From: Streptosporangium nondiastaticum
GTDB taxonomy: Bacteria; Actinomycetota; Actinomycetes; Streptomycetales; Streptomycetaceae
Length of the DNA: 34,637 bases
Assembly: GCF_003011965.1 (NCBI RefSeq)
Contig: NZ_PXWG01000065.1
Location: 1 to 34,637 of the forward strand
Direction: 5' to 3'
The translations under genes were made by a program, and so were the position numbers. The notes beneath the pieces were generated by a model. That model had not been told where the DNA came from. It was given only the letters and a program-made list of their open reading frames with translations, and made no database searches. Of the stretch, positions 6,888-15,335 are shown in pieces. Within the stretch, counting starts at the first letter, position 1. Each line of letters opens with the position of its first letter.

Positions 6888-7243
6888 CACCGCACCGCCC
6901 GCTCCGGCTCGGCTTCCCGCAGCTCTTCGAGGAGCTCGTGCTGCCCGGCCAGCATCTCGGTGAGGATCCGCCGAGCGGCACGCATCAGCTCGGCTACGTC
7001 ACCGCCGGCCAGTTCGTAGACGACGGTGGAGCCGGTGCGGGTCGAGGTCACGATCCCGGAACGGCGCAGCACCGCGAGCTGCTGCGACAGGCTGGACGGC
7101 TCGATCTCGATCGCGGCCAGCAGGTCACGCACCGGCTTGGGCCCGTCCTGCAGCAGCTCCAGCACCCGGATGCGCACCGGGTGCCCCAGCATCCGGAAGA
7201 ACTCGGCCTTCGCCTGGTACAGCGGAACCTGTCCGACGCGCAT
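6887..7243 (-). CDS. ArsR family winged-helix repressor
   Basis: A 118-residue DNA-binding protein. ATG 7243 overlaps the upstream stop as TGATG; GTG 7246 would add one residue. The winged helix-turn-helix spans residues about 12-85: AEFFRMLGHPVRIRVLELL, then IEIEPSSLSQQLAVLRRSGIV as helix-turn-helix and TRTGSTVVYEL as wing. The protein contains no cysteine, so the classical ArsR/SmtB cysteine metal sites are absent and the signal is unknown. The C-terminal helix ends ELLEELREAE, encoded by DNA identical over 32 bp to the relic before sulP. It probably autoregulates through the palindrome at 7454-7475 and may also control sulP in trans. Confidence 0.85.
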   Translation of the reverse strand: MRVGQVPLYQAKAEFFRMLGHPVRIRVLELLQDGPKPVRDLLAAIEIEPSSLSQQLAVLRRSGIVTSTRTGSTVVYELAGGDVAELMRAARRILTEMLAGQHELLEELREAEPERAVR

Positions 7244-7443
7244 CACTGCCCGCTCTCCACGACCACACCGTTCTCGCGGGCCACGCGCAAGGCGTCCTCC
7301 AGCTCGTCCGATGCCACCGCTGTCTCGTACGCGTCAGCGGCGTCCTGCGCGGCTGCGAGGGCAGCCCGTGCCCGGTTGACCCGTTCCCGCGCCGCTGCGG
7401 CAAACCCACCCATCCGAACCTCCACGTCCGGCTTGGCAACCAT
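7243..7443 (-). CDS. Small predicted helical protein, first gene of the arsR operon
   Basis: Up to 66 residues from ATG 7443 (MVAKPDVEVR). An internal ATG at 7413 has a textbook GGAGG five bases upstream (7419-7423) and would give 56 residues starting MGGFAAAAR; this second start may be the real one. The body, AAARERVNRARAALAAAQDA and then ADAYETAVASDELEDALRVA, is strongly alpha-helical and charged, perhaps a coiled coil. There is no known domain. Its stop overlaps the arsR start, so the two are coupled, and the operator palindrome lies just upstream. Function unknown. Confidence 0.6.
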   Translation of the reverse strand: MVAKPDVEVRMGGFAAAARERVNRARAALAAAQDAADAYETAVASDELEDALRVARENGVVVESGQ

Positions 7444-7453
7444 GACAAGTAAT

Positions 7454-7475
7454 GAATTGAAGACTTCTTCAATTC
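7454..7475. promoter_or_regulatory. Perfect 22-bp palindrome, probable ArsR operator
   Basis: Arms GAATTGAAGA and TCTTCAATTC flank a CT centre, 10 bp before ATG 7443 and in an AT-rich island. Position and symmetry fit an autoregulatory site of the ArsR protein encoded in the same operon. The right arm recurs in front of the SulP operon at 2672-2681. Confidence 0.75.
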
Positions 7476-7764
7476 TAGTCCATCGGAGGGGGCGACGGAG
7501 CGCGACGGGAGCGGCTGACACCCTCGGCGGCGGTGACGAGACCCGCAGCGTGCTGCTTCTCGACGGCCCCCGGCCCGGGCCTCGCCGCTGCTGCGCGAGC
7601 CGTGCCGGCCGCACGTCCGGGAACTTCGGCCCCGACCGTACGCCGACGGCCGGCCCTGAGCCCGACCCGCCACCCGCGAGTGGGGACCCACGGGCCCGGG
7701 TAGGCCGGAGCCGTGGACTACCCGATCGAGCGACCCTCCAAGCTCAAGGACGTGTGAGGCTACG

Positions 7765-8565
7765 GTGACTGATCTCGCGGATTCCGTCGAATCGATGGAA
7801 CAGCTCGCCACGGTCTGGCGTGCCATGGCACTCGACCGCGATGCACGTGCGGACGTGCGTGACCTTCCGGGGATCGCGGTGCGCTGGGCCGACTGCCGGT
7901 TCGCCTTCTGGAACTGCATCACCCTGACCGATGTGGGCGCGGAAGCAGAGCTCCTCAGCCAACGCCTGGTCCAGGCCGCGGACATCATGAGATCGAAGAA
8001 GCACCCGGGCTTCCTGTGGCTCTTCGAAGACCTTCTCGACGACGGGGCCCGCTCCGCGTTGGAGAAGGCGGCCGAGCGGGCGGGCCTCCAGCACGCGTTC
8101 CCCGGCACGGGAATGTCCGGAGACCTGCTCCCCGTCCCCGAGCCGGTCCACCCCGACCTGACGTTCGTACGCGTGACCTCCGACGAGCATCTGCGGGCCT
8201 ATGCGGACCTCAACTCGCGTGCCTACGGATTCCCCTTGGAGGAGGGCCGCGACGGACTCGCCGGGTCCACGATCTGGAAGAACGAGGTGCACGCCTACCT
8301 GGGCATACGTGGCGATGATCCGGTGGCGTGCGCCGCTACCGTCGAGGCGGAGGGCCGTCTCTTCGTCGTGCTCGTCGCCACGGACCCGAAGTGGCAGCGC
8401 CGGGGCTACGGCGAGGCCGTCACGCGCAAGGCCCTGTACGAGGGCGCCCGGGCCACCGGTCTGACCCGCGCCACGTTGCACGCGACGGTGGCCGGCGCCC
8501 CCGTCTACCCGCGTATCGGCTTCAAGCCGAACTCGCCGATCCACTTCTACAGCCTGAAGGGCTGA
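7765..8565 (+). CDS. GNAT family N-acetyltransferase
   Basis: A 266-residue protein from GTG 7765 with GAGG seven bases upstream. The C-terminal half is a GNAT fold: LFVVLVATDPKWQRRGYGEAV contains the acetyl-CoA pyrophosphate-binding QRRGYG loop (about residues 213-218), followed by AVTRKALYEGARATGLTRATL and an APVYPRIGFKP motif typical of the last strands. The first 120 residues resemble a degenerate second GNAT-like half, which is common in streptomycete enzymes of this length. Acceptor substrate unknown. The roughly 290 bp upstream, back to the arsR palindrome, contain no convincing gene. Confidence 0.8.
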   Translation: MTDLADSVESMEQLATVWRAMALDRDARADVRDLPGIAVRWADCRFAFWNCITLTDVGAEAELLSQRLVQAADIMRSKKHPGFLWLFEDLLDDGARSALEKAAERAGLQHAFPGTGMSGDLLPVPEPVHPDLTFVRVTSDEHLRAYADLNSRAYGFPLEEGRDGLAGSTIWKNEVHAYLGIRGDDPVACAATVEAEGRLFVVLVATDPKWQRRGYGEAVTRKALYEGARATGLTRATLHATVAGAPVYPRIGFKPNSPIHFYSLKG

Positions 8566-8600
8566 CCTGAGCCGCACCACCGCCCGTCAGAGCCCCCTCT

Positions 8601-9039
8601 TCAACCGGGCCGGCAGCCGTCGCTTGAGGAGCCTCCCTCCGGGTCGTGGATGCCGCGGGCGGAGACGTCATCGCCGAAGCGGACGAAGGGGTGGAAGCGG
8701 GCGGCGCGCAGGTGACGCATCAGGCGCAGGGAAGCCGCCGCATTCTCGGCGACAGCGGGGGCCTGGACGAGCGAGCGGGCGACGGCCGTGGCGAACACCG
8801 GCACGGCCTGCAGCGCGTGGGCTGCCCGGCCGACCGCAGCCGCTGTCCGGCGGCTCCACGGCCGGGTCTCCAGCAACTCGTCGGCGGTCCAGAGCCGTTC
8901 GCCTCGGCTCTGCCGTCACCGGCACGGTCAGGCACAGCCTTACGACCAGCCGTAGAACCGTCGCTCGGTCCGCCAGGGACGCCGGGGACGCCAGGGACGC
9001 CGGCAGACCATGCCGCACCGGGCAGAAGAGCCGGTACAT
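8601..9039 (-). pseudogene. Unrecognised coding remnant
   Basis: On the minus strand a frame with strongly GC-rich third positions runs from about 8919 to the stop at 8601. It includes LWTADELLETRPWSRRTAAA, VGRAAHALQAVPVFATAVAR and RFHPFVRFGDDVSARGIHDP. It lacks a start with a ribosome site. Upstream, in another frame, the stretch from ATG 9039 (MYRLFCPVRHG) could be the detached N-terminus, so a frameshift near 8890-8910 is possible. A 9-bp repeat (GGGACGCCA/G, about 8977-9003) lies within. I do not recognise the family. It could also be a short genuine gene using TTG 8876. Confidence 0.3.
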
Positions 9040-9041
9040 GC

Positions 9042-10436
9042 ATGCTCGGGCGCAGAAGAGCGAATGCTCCTCGGGTGATCACATCGCTGGACGACGCGTA
9101 CGACGCCTTGCGGGGTACCGGCTGGCTGGGTTTCACTCCGCGGCCGTTCCTCTTTCTGCCGCTGCTGCGTACGAGATTCCTCTCAGTGCTCGTCAGCGGC
9201 CAGCAGATGGATCCGGGGTGGGCGAGCCGCTTCGGAGTCGAGTGCTTTTCGGCCGAGGAACTCACCCGGATGCGGGACGAGGCCGGGGGCCGCAGCGATC
9301 TGGAGCATCTGCTGCCCCGCGCCGGTGACCTCCTCTCCCGGAGGTGGCGCGGACACCGCCTGGCCCTCGCCTCGTACGGGCAGTGGTGGCCGGAGTGGCG
9401 CGCGGCACTCGCCGGATCCGGCGTGCACGTTCAGCCCCCGCCGGCCGGGCCGCTGCCCGACGTCCTGACGGACAAGACGTGTATGCGGCCTTGGCTGAGA
9501 TCCCTGCACGTGCGCACTCCGGCCGACACCGTCACGGCCCGCCTCGACCACGTGTCGCTTCGCCGGCGGTTCGGCTCCCCGTACGTCGTGCAGCAGCCGC
9601 GCGGAACGGGCGGCCACGGCACCCACCTCGTGCGTGACGAGCGGGACCTGGGCCGGATCCCGCCGGGAGGGCCCTGGCTGGTCAGCCGGTGCGCCGACGG
9701 CGTTCCCGTCAACCACCACGGCCTGGTCGGCTCCGACGGCACCGTCTGAGTCCTTCCCGCGTCCGTCCAGTTCACCGACCTGCGAGACACCGGTGTGCCG
9801 TTCGGGACCTACGCCGGCTGTGACTTCGGCGCCGTCGGCATGCTGCCGGCAACCGGACGAGACCGTGCCCGCCGGGCCGTGGAGCGGATCGGGCACGGCC
9901 TCGCGCATGTGGGCTACCGGGGCACCTTCGGCGTGGACCTGCTCGTGACCGGCGACGACGTCCTCGTACTGGAGGTCAACTGCCGTATGCAAAGCTCCAC
10001 CTGGCTGCTCGGCGAGCTGGAACTGGCCGCCGGGCTCCTGCCCACCCAGCTCCGGCACGTCCTCGAACAGCACGGTCACGGCACCGCAGGCGAGTACCTG
10101 CCCGAAGCAGCCGGGGCCGTGCAGCTGATGCTGCGCCACAGCGGGCCGCCCGCCCGGGTGAACGGCGTGCCCCGCAGCGGCCGGTACGCGATCAGCGGCC
10201 CCGGAGGCATCGTTCGGCGCGGCGAAGGGTACGGCCTGCTGGAATGCGGCGCGGACGAGATCGTCCTGCTCCACCTGCCCCACCCGGCAACCGTCCTGGC
10301 ATCCGGCGCCGCTCTCGCCCGCCTGATCAGCCGCCGCCCCTTGACGACTCCGGACGGCCGCGCCCTCACCGCTCGCGGACGACAAGCAGTGTCCGCGGCC
10401 ACCTCCCTTTTCGCACTCGAACCCGTCGCACCGTAG
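9042..10436 (+). pseudogene. ATP-grasp domain protein interrupted by one in-frame TGA
   Basis: The frame from about ATG 9042 (GTG 9075 is the alternative) to 10436 is continuous except for TGA at 9747-9749, between VGSDGTV and VLPASVQFTD. Both sides belong to one ATP-grasp enzyme of about 464 residues. Before the stop lie TDKTCMRPWLRSLHV and QQPRGTGGHGTHLV, a glycine-rich nucleotide loop. After it lie YRGTFGVDLLVTGDDVLVLE and VNCRMQSSTW, carrying the metal-binding E-x-N motif. ATP-grasp enzymes join a carboxylate to an amine or thiol; the substrate is unknown. A CGA-to-TGA transition is the simplest cause. Without readthrough, neither half would be active. A start at 9795 for the second half has no clear ribosome site. 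Confidence 0.75.
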
Positions 10437-10449
10437 AGATCCACCACTG

Positions 10450-11709
10450 TCAGTGTGGAGCCCGGAGCGTTTCGACGGTGCCGTTCAGGCGCGCTCGCTC
10501 GGCCGCGAGGACCGCCATGTGGCTGGCGAGGGAGTCGCGCGGGCCTGACTTGATCCGTGCGGGGTCTCCGGTTGCCACGGCGTCGACGAAGGCGGCCATG
10601 AGTCCCGCGTCCCCGCCGCCGTGGCCTCCGGCCGCCGTCATGTCCCCCTGCCGCAGGGGCGTGACGTCCTCCTCCCTGCGGGTCAGGAAGTCGTACACCC
10701 GGATGGTCTTCCCGTCACCGTACAACTCGCCGCGGGTGCCGAAGATCCTGGTCTTGCGGTCGGCCGCCTCGTTGAACGCGGTCATGGTGAAGGTGGCGGT
10801 GGCTCCGCCGGGGAACTCCATCGCGACGACCTGGTGGTCGACCACGTCGTTGTCGCAGGCGTACACGCACCGGCCGTAGGGCCCTGCCCGCAGAGCCTCG
10901 TCGAGGGCTCGCAGCGTGAAGTCGTCGACGACGACGCTCAGCGGCCAGTGGTGCTCGCCGCGGTCGAGCATGCCCCCGTAGAAGCGCGTGGCCGAGTACG
11001 GGCAACTGTGTGCGACCGGGCACTCCACGCACCGGTCAGCCGCCTCGGTGGGCCGGTTGGCCGGGGTGAAGTGCGACAGGCGGCCGAAGCTGGAAAGCCG
11101 CTGCGGCGGCTCCCCGATGACGTACTGAAGCCAGTCCAAGTCGTGGCACGACTTGGCCATCAGCATGGATGTCGCCACGTCGGTGCGGCGCCAGTTGCCG
11201 CGGACGAACGAGTGGGCCTGGTGCCAGAAGCCGACCGGCTCCAGGTGCTGGACGTTGACGATGTCGCCGAGCCGTCCGGAGTCGACGACGGCTTTGAGTG
11301 CTCGCGTGTAGGGGGTGTAGCGCAGGACGTGGCCCACGGCGAGCATGACGCCGGCCTTTTCGACCGCGGTCACGACCCGGCGGCAGGACTCCTCGTCCAG
11401 TGCCATCGGCTTCTCCAGCAGGATGTGGTAGCCGAGGGCGGCGAAGGCTTCGGTGGGCTCGACGTGTGCGCGGTCGAGGGTGCAGATCAGCACGGCATCG
11501 GCGATCTTGCCGCGAGCGGCGAACGCCTTCCAGTCGGAAACCGCGTTCTCGGACGCGATGCCGTGTTCTCCGGAGAGCCGGGCGCGGCGTACGGCTCGTG
11601 GCTCGGCCACACCTATGACGGTCGCCCGTTCAGGATGCTGGAGGGCCCACTTGGCGTATCCAGCGCCTCGTTCGCCGGCGCCGATGACGAGGAGGGAGAC
11701 AGGCGGCAT
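10450..11709 (-). CDS. Gfo/Idh/MocA family oxidoreductase
   Basis: A 419-residue NAD(P)-dependent oxidoreductase from ATG 11709. The N-terminal Rossmann fold is plain: VSLLVIGAGERGAGYAKWAL (residues about 4-23), and the family signature EKPMALD near residue 99. The C-terminal alpha/beta domain follows, with GHVLRYTPYTRALK at the interface. A cysteine cluster, CVECPVAHSC around residues 230-240, is typical of a subgroup of sugar-related members and may bind metal. These enzymes oxidise or reduce sugars, inositols or bile pigments; the substrate cannot be read here. The gene converges with the broken ATP-grasp gene (13-bp gap). Confidence 0.88.
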   Translation of the reverse strand: MPPVSLLVIGAGERGAGYAKWALQHPERATVIGVAEPRAVRRARLSGEHGIASENAVSDWKAFAARGKIADAVLICTLDRAHVEPTEAFAALGYHILLEKPMALDEESCRRVVTAVEKAGVMLAVGHVLRYTPYTRALKAVVDSGRLGDIVNVQHLEPVGFWHQAHSFVRGNWRRTDVATSMLMAKSCHDLDWLQYVIGEPPQRLSSFGRLSHFTPANRPTEAADRCVECPVAHSCPYSATRFYGGMLDRGEHHWPLSVVVDDFTLRALDEALRAGPYGRCVYACDNDVVDHQVVAMEFPGGATATFTMTAFNEAADRKTRIFGTRGELYGDGKTIRVYDFLTRREEDVTPLRQGDMTAAGGHGGGDAGLMAAFVDAVATGDPARIKSGPRDSLASHMAVLAAERARLNGTVETLRAPH

Positions 11710-11839
11710 GCCGCAACCCTATTGAGTCCCGCGCCGCGTCGGAGGCGCTTTGCAGCAGCGCCCGGCCGTTGTGGAACCCCCGTCACGACAACGCTGGAGC
11801 CACTGGGCACCTTCCGTTGGCTCCGCCGGCATCATGCGG

Positions 11840-11876
11840 GTTCGGTCCGCCGGTCGGGGGTGCCGGCGGACCGAAC
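11840..11876 (-). terminator. Terminator of the decarboxylase gene
   Basis: A perfect 14-bp stem (11840-11853 with 11863-11876, arm GTTCGGTCCGCCGG) and a nine-base loop, 38 bp beyond the decarboxylase stop and before the oxidoreductase start. Confidence 0.75.
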
Positions 11877-11914
11877 AGGATCGGGCCAGGCCATAGCGGC
11901 CTGCGGCGCGCGCG

Positions 11915-14098
11915 TCAGCCCAGCAGCTTCATGTCCTTCATGCAGTCCAGCACGGTGGTCCGGAGGGCCTCGATCAGGGTGGGGATGAAGTCGCCGGTCT
12001 CGGTGTCCGTCACCCAGGGGTCCATGGTCGTGGAGATCAGGTACGTGACCGGCGTCCCGGGGTCCTCGGCGGCGACGCCGAGCCTGCCGCAGAAGGCGTC
12101 GATGAACTGCTCGCCGTGGAGGGCGGGGTCGAACTGGGACGCGGTGATGATGAGCGGCGGCATGTCCTTGTGCCGGGGGATCCTCGGCTCGATGGTCTCG
12201 GGGTCGACCTTGAGCCGTTGGGCGATGCGCTCGTTGAGGTCGTTGGCGACGGCCAGGCTGGTGTTGGGCCGGCCGTCGACCACGGGGTTGAACGCGTAGC
12301 CGATGATGATCTGGTCGGAGCCCAGTTCCTTCAGAAGACGACGGGCCTTCCTGTCCTCAAGGATTGCCTCGTTGCTCTTGGGGACGATGCGTTCCTTGAT
12401 GAAGGCGAGCTGCTCCGCCACGGCCTCCGGGTCGGGGTGGGGGTCGTGTTCGGCCGGTATGCGCTGGCAGGTGGCGACGGTGAACGGGTCGTCGGGCCCG
12501 GCCATGGTGCGGACGGCGGCGTAGAGCCGTTTGCTGTTGAACAGCGCCTGGCCGAGGATCCGCCCGTAGCCGAGGTCGTTCGTACGGATGACACGGTGGC
12601 TGAGGTAGACACCGGCCGCCGCGGCACCGGGCTTGGAGCCCTCGACGCCGAAGAGGCCCATGTTGGCGTCGATGTCCGAGCCCTGGTCGATGTAGGCGGC
12701 GCCCATAGCGATCAGGTTGCGCTGCCGCTTGTCGCGGTAGCACAGGCCACCGGCCGGATAGGGGACGTAGCCGGCCTTGTGCGGGTCGATGCTGATGGAG
12801 TCCGCCCGGTGCAGCACGTCGTACTGCTTGTTGACGTAGGCGCTCATCGCCAGGTCCGGGGTGATCCTCGGCCTCTCGTTGCCGTGCGGGGCGTGCCGGT
12901 GCGGCCGCTTGATGGCAGCGAAGTATCCGCCCCAGGCCGAGTCGGCGTGGATCGGGTAGCACAGGCCCCGCCGCGCGTACTCGTCGCGCAGGTCGAGGAT
13001 CTCGGTCAGCGGGTCGACGGCGCTGAGCTCGGTGCTGCCCACGATGGCGACGTCCAGCAGGACGGGCCGGTGGTGGAGCAGGCACTCGTCCAGCAGCGCG
13101 CGCCGTGCCTGCGTCGCGGCTCGCGCGTCGAGGTCGACGCCGACGGGGCGGATGCCGTCGCGGCCGATGCCGAGCAGGGCGGCTGCCTTGGGCCAGCTGT
13201 AGTGCATGGTGGCGGACGCGAGGATCACGCCCGGCTCGACGTCGTCCTTGAGGTAGCGGCGGAAGTGGTCGTACCCCAGGTTCTGGATCGTGTGCTTGTC
13301 GATGAGACCCATCTGCTCCGGGGTCAGGTCGCAGGCGGCTCGCACCCGGGCGGAGAGGTCGAGTACGGCGTGCGGCTGCAGGTTCACCAGCTGCCAGGGA
13401 GTCAGCTCCAGGAGGGGGTGTTCGGTGCCGTCCGCCAGGGGCACGACGAGGTCCCCGGCCGCCGCGAGGGCGGGCTCCCGGCGGATCGCCTCGGCGACGG
13501 CGACGGGGTGGTAGGTGAGGTTGCGGGCGGACCAGGCGGCCTCAAGGTTGGCGACCGTTCCGTCGCAGGTGATGTGTCCCCACGAGGTCTGGTCGTCGTA
13601 GCCCAGCAGCCGGCACAGGTCCTCTCCGACGGCCTTCTCCAGGAGGGTGGTGACCGGTGACGCTTCGACGGCGACGTTGTTGGGGTTGTAGAGCATTCCC
13701 GCGAGGTAGCCGGCGATGCCCGGGAGCGTGACGTCCCAGTTCATGTGGCCCTGGAAGCGGTAGCTCCAGGCGGGGACCGAGCCGCGCAGGTGCCTGAGCA
13801 GGTGGTCGAACTCCGAGCGCAGGTGTTTGACGTCCTGCTGGTAGCCGTCCGTGAGCTTCATGTCCTCGGTGACGTACGGGGGGTCTTCCGGGTAGAGCTT
13901 CTGCCGGTCTTCGGCGTGCTCGGACACCGCGTGCTCGACGAGTTCCTTCAGCAGGTCCGCGTTCTCGGCCTTCGGGCCGAGGAACCACGCGGCCAGGGTC
14001 GAGGTGCCCGGGGCGTCGGTGAGGTCGAAGTGGGACTGCCGGCGTTCCAGGGCCTTGAGGTACGCGCGCTGAGCGGCGTTCGTGCGGTCGTCGGCCAT
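11915..14098 (-). CDS. Group II PLP-dependent decarboxylase (tyrosine/glutamate decarboxylase-like)
   Basis: A 727-residue enzyme. ATG 14098 follows AAGGAG (14104-14109) by five bases, which decides the start over longer ORF options. The PLP lysine lies in SISIDPHKAGYVPYPAGGL (Lys near residue 441). Other family stretches are GHMNWDVTLPGIAGYLAGML, WGHITCDGTVANLEAAW and IHADSAWGGYFAA, the last holding the Asp that pairs with the pyridine nitrogen. The sequence resembles bacterial L-tyrosine decarboxylases (about 620 residues) but is longer. Such enzymes turn an aromatic or acidic amino acid into its amine and CO2. It diverges from the DJ-1/amidase pair across a 470-bp gap and ends in a hairpin. 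Confidence 0.88.
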   Translation of the reverse strand: MADDRTNAAQRAYLKALERRQSHFDLTDAPGTSTLAAWFLGPKAENADLLKELVEHAVSEHAEDRQKLYPEDPPYVTEDMKLTDGYQQDVKHLRSEFDHLLRHLRGSVPAWSYRFQGHMNWDVTLPGIAGYLAGMLYNPNNVAVEASPVTTLLEKAVGEDLCRLLGYDDQTSWGHITCDGTVANLEAAWSARNLTYHPVAVAEAIRREPALAAAGDLVVPLADGTEHPLLELTPWQLVNLQPHAVLDLSARVRAACDLTPEQMGLIDKHTIQNLGYDHFRRYLKDDVEPGVILASATMHYSWPKAAALLGIGRDGIRPVGVDLDARAATQARRALLDECLLHHRPVLLDVAIVGSTELSAVDPLTEILDLRDEYARRGLCYPIHADSAWGGYFAAIKRPHRHAPHGNERPRITPDLAMSAYVNKQYDVLHRADSISIDPHKAGYVPYPAGGLCYRDKRQRNLIAMGAAYIDQGSDIDANMGLFGVEGSKPGAAAAGVYLSHRVIRTNDLGYGRILGQALFNSKRLYAAVRTMAGPDDPFTVATCQRIPAEHDPHPDPEAVAEQLAFIKERIVPKSNEAILEDRKARRLLKELGSDQIIIGYAFNPVVDGRPNTSLAVANDLNERIAQRLKVDPETIEPRIPRHKDMPPLIITASQFDPALHGEQFIDAFCGRLGVAAEDPGTPVTYLISTTMDPWVTDTETGDFIPTLIEALRTTVLDCMKDMKLLG

Positions 14099-14568
14099 GA
14101 CGGCTCCTTCGCGGATCGGGACTCCCTTGCGGACCATGGGCACCGTGGAGGGGGGAACCGGGACGGGCGAGAGCGCAAGGTGGGCCGTCGGGCCGTCCCG
14201 CGAGTGCGTGTTCCGTGCCTGACCGCATCGCGTGAAGATTTGCGATCGCAGGCCAGCATGGTTCGCGGGGGCACGGGGCGGCCAGGAACTATTCGGCCAA
14301 GCGGAGCGAAAGAGACTGAAGAAAACCAATTCGGTCATTCTGCGGGACAGCGATCGCCCGGTGACGGAGCCCTCGCGGCAACGGATCGCAGTGACGGAAC
14401 CTGCTCCCGGGGAGCATCGGCTTCCCGTTCAGACGGTGGCGGCACCAGCGATTCCCCTCACTGAACTCCCCATCTCTGGCGGGAAGTTACCACTTGCAAC
14501 GCCCGGCTGCTGTTCGAGTGCTGCCGCAGAGAGCCAGGCTGTCCCCGGCACCGGAAGAGGAGGGATCC
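14099..14568. other. Divergent intergenic region
   Basis: 470 bp between the decarboxylase and DJ-1 starts. It holds the decarboxylase ribosome site (14104-14109) and, near 14557-14564, the GAGGAGGG site of the DJ-1 gene. The least GC-rich part, about 14300-14345, is a plausible promoter zone. GTTACCACTTGCAAC at 14486-14500 is a weak inverted repeat resembling the TGCCACTTGC half-site before the TetR gene. No gene seen. Confidence 0.5.
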
Positions 14569-15243
14569 ATGCAGCAGAGGAACACCGGAACACCGACCGC
14601 CTCGCATCAATCCCCGCTGCACGTGCAGATCGTGCTGTACGACGGAGCCGAGGAGCAGGACTTCACCGGCCCCTACGAGGTCTTCTCCCTCGCGGGAGTC
14701 CGGCGCCTCGGCTTCGTCGACACGACGTACGTGGCGCTTGACGGCCCTCGGACCGTCACCGCCGTCCACGGGACGAAGATCGTGGTGGACCGGGGCTGGT
14801 CACCGGGATCGGCCGACATCCTCATCGTGCCCGGCGGCCACGGCGTACAGGAACAGATCGACCAGGGTGCACTGCCCAAAGCCCTGGAGTCCGCACAGCG
14901 ACAGGGGCTGACGATCGCCTCCGTGTGCACCGGAGCCCTGCTCCTGTCCGCCGCCGGACTCACCAAGGGACGCCCCTGCACGACGCATCACACGGTCAAG
15001 GACAGGCTCCGCCAGGAGGGCGGCATCGTCAAGGACGCCCGGGTCGTGGACGACGGCGACCTGGTGACATCGGGTGGCGTCACTTCGGGCCTCGACCTGG
15101 CCCTGTGGCTGGTGCAGCGCGAGGCCGGGCGGCACGAGAGCAGGATCGGAGCGGGGTCCGAGTTCGCTGTGGAGCTGGAAGGCATACTCGAGTACGAGCG
15201 GCGCGGCACGGTCTGGAGTGCGGCGCAGAAGCACGTCCCATAG
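14569..15243 (+). CDS. DJ-1/PfpI family protein (isonitrile hydratase-like)
   Basis: A 224-residue protein from ATG 14569 with a GAGGAGGG ribosome site four bases upstream. The class I glutamine amidotransferase-like fold shows in HVQIVLYDGAEEQDFTGPYE and ADILIVPGGHG, followed by the nucleophile elbow IASVCTGALLLSAAGL (Cys near residue 120). Asp/Glu residues at QDFTGPYEVF match the second catalytic site of the isonitrile-hydratase/AraC-N-terminal subgroup. There is no AraC DNA-binding domain after it, so it is the enzyme-type form. Isonitrile hydratase adds water to an isocyanide to give an N-formamide. The amidase gene follows after 92 bp, probably in one transcript. Confidence 0.8.
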   Translation: MQQRNTGTPTASHQSPLHVQIVLYDGAEEQDFTGPYEVFSLAGVRRLGFVDTTYVALDGPRTVTAVHGTKIVVDRGWSPGSADILIVPGGHGVQEQIDQGALPKALESAQRQGLTIASVCTGALLLSAAGLTKGRPCTTHHTVKDRLRQEGGIVKDARVVDDGDLVTSGGVTSGLDLALWLVQREAGRHESRIGAGSEFAVELEGILEYERRGTVWSAAQKHVP

Positions 15244-15335
15244 GCGGATGCGGAGGCCGGCGCCCGGCCACGGTCCCCCGACCGACGCTTTGCCGGTCGG
15301 CCGAGCCCGGGCCCGATCGACAAGGACGGGGCATC

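Noticed and set aside
8646..9041. Extending the ATP-grasp gene upstream to 8646
   Set aside because: The added stretch is low complexity (Gly-Thr-Pro repeats) and is the complement of the minus-strand remnant; ATG 9042 or GTG 9075 is more credible.
9747..9749. Selenocysteine at the TGA of the ATP-grasp gene
   Set aside because: ATP-grasp enzymes do not use selenocysteine here, no SECIS-like hairpin was apparent right after the codon, and a nonsense mutation is simpler.
12116..13660. A 514-codon + strand ORF within the decarboxylase region
   Set aside because: Shadow of the decarboxylase: Val/Gly/Asp-rich translation with no motif.
11915..14338. Extending the decarboxylase to 807 residues from 14338
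   Set aside because: ATG 14098 has a strong AAGGAG at ideal spacing and the added 80 residues have no family similarity.
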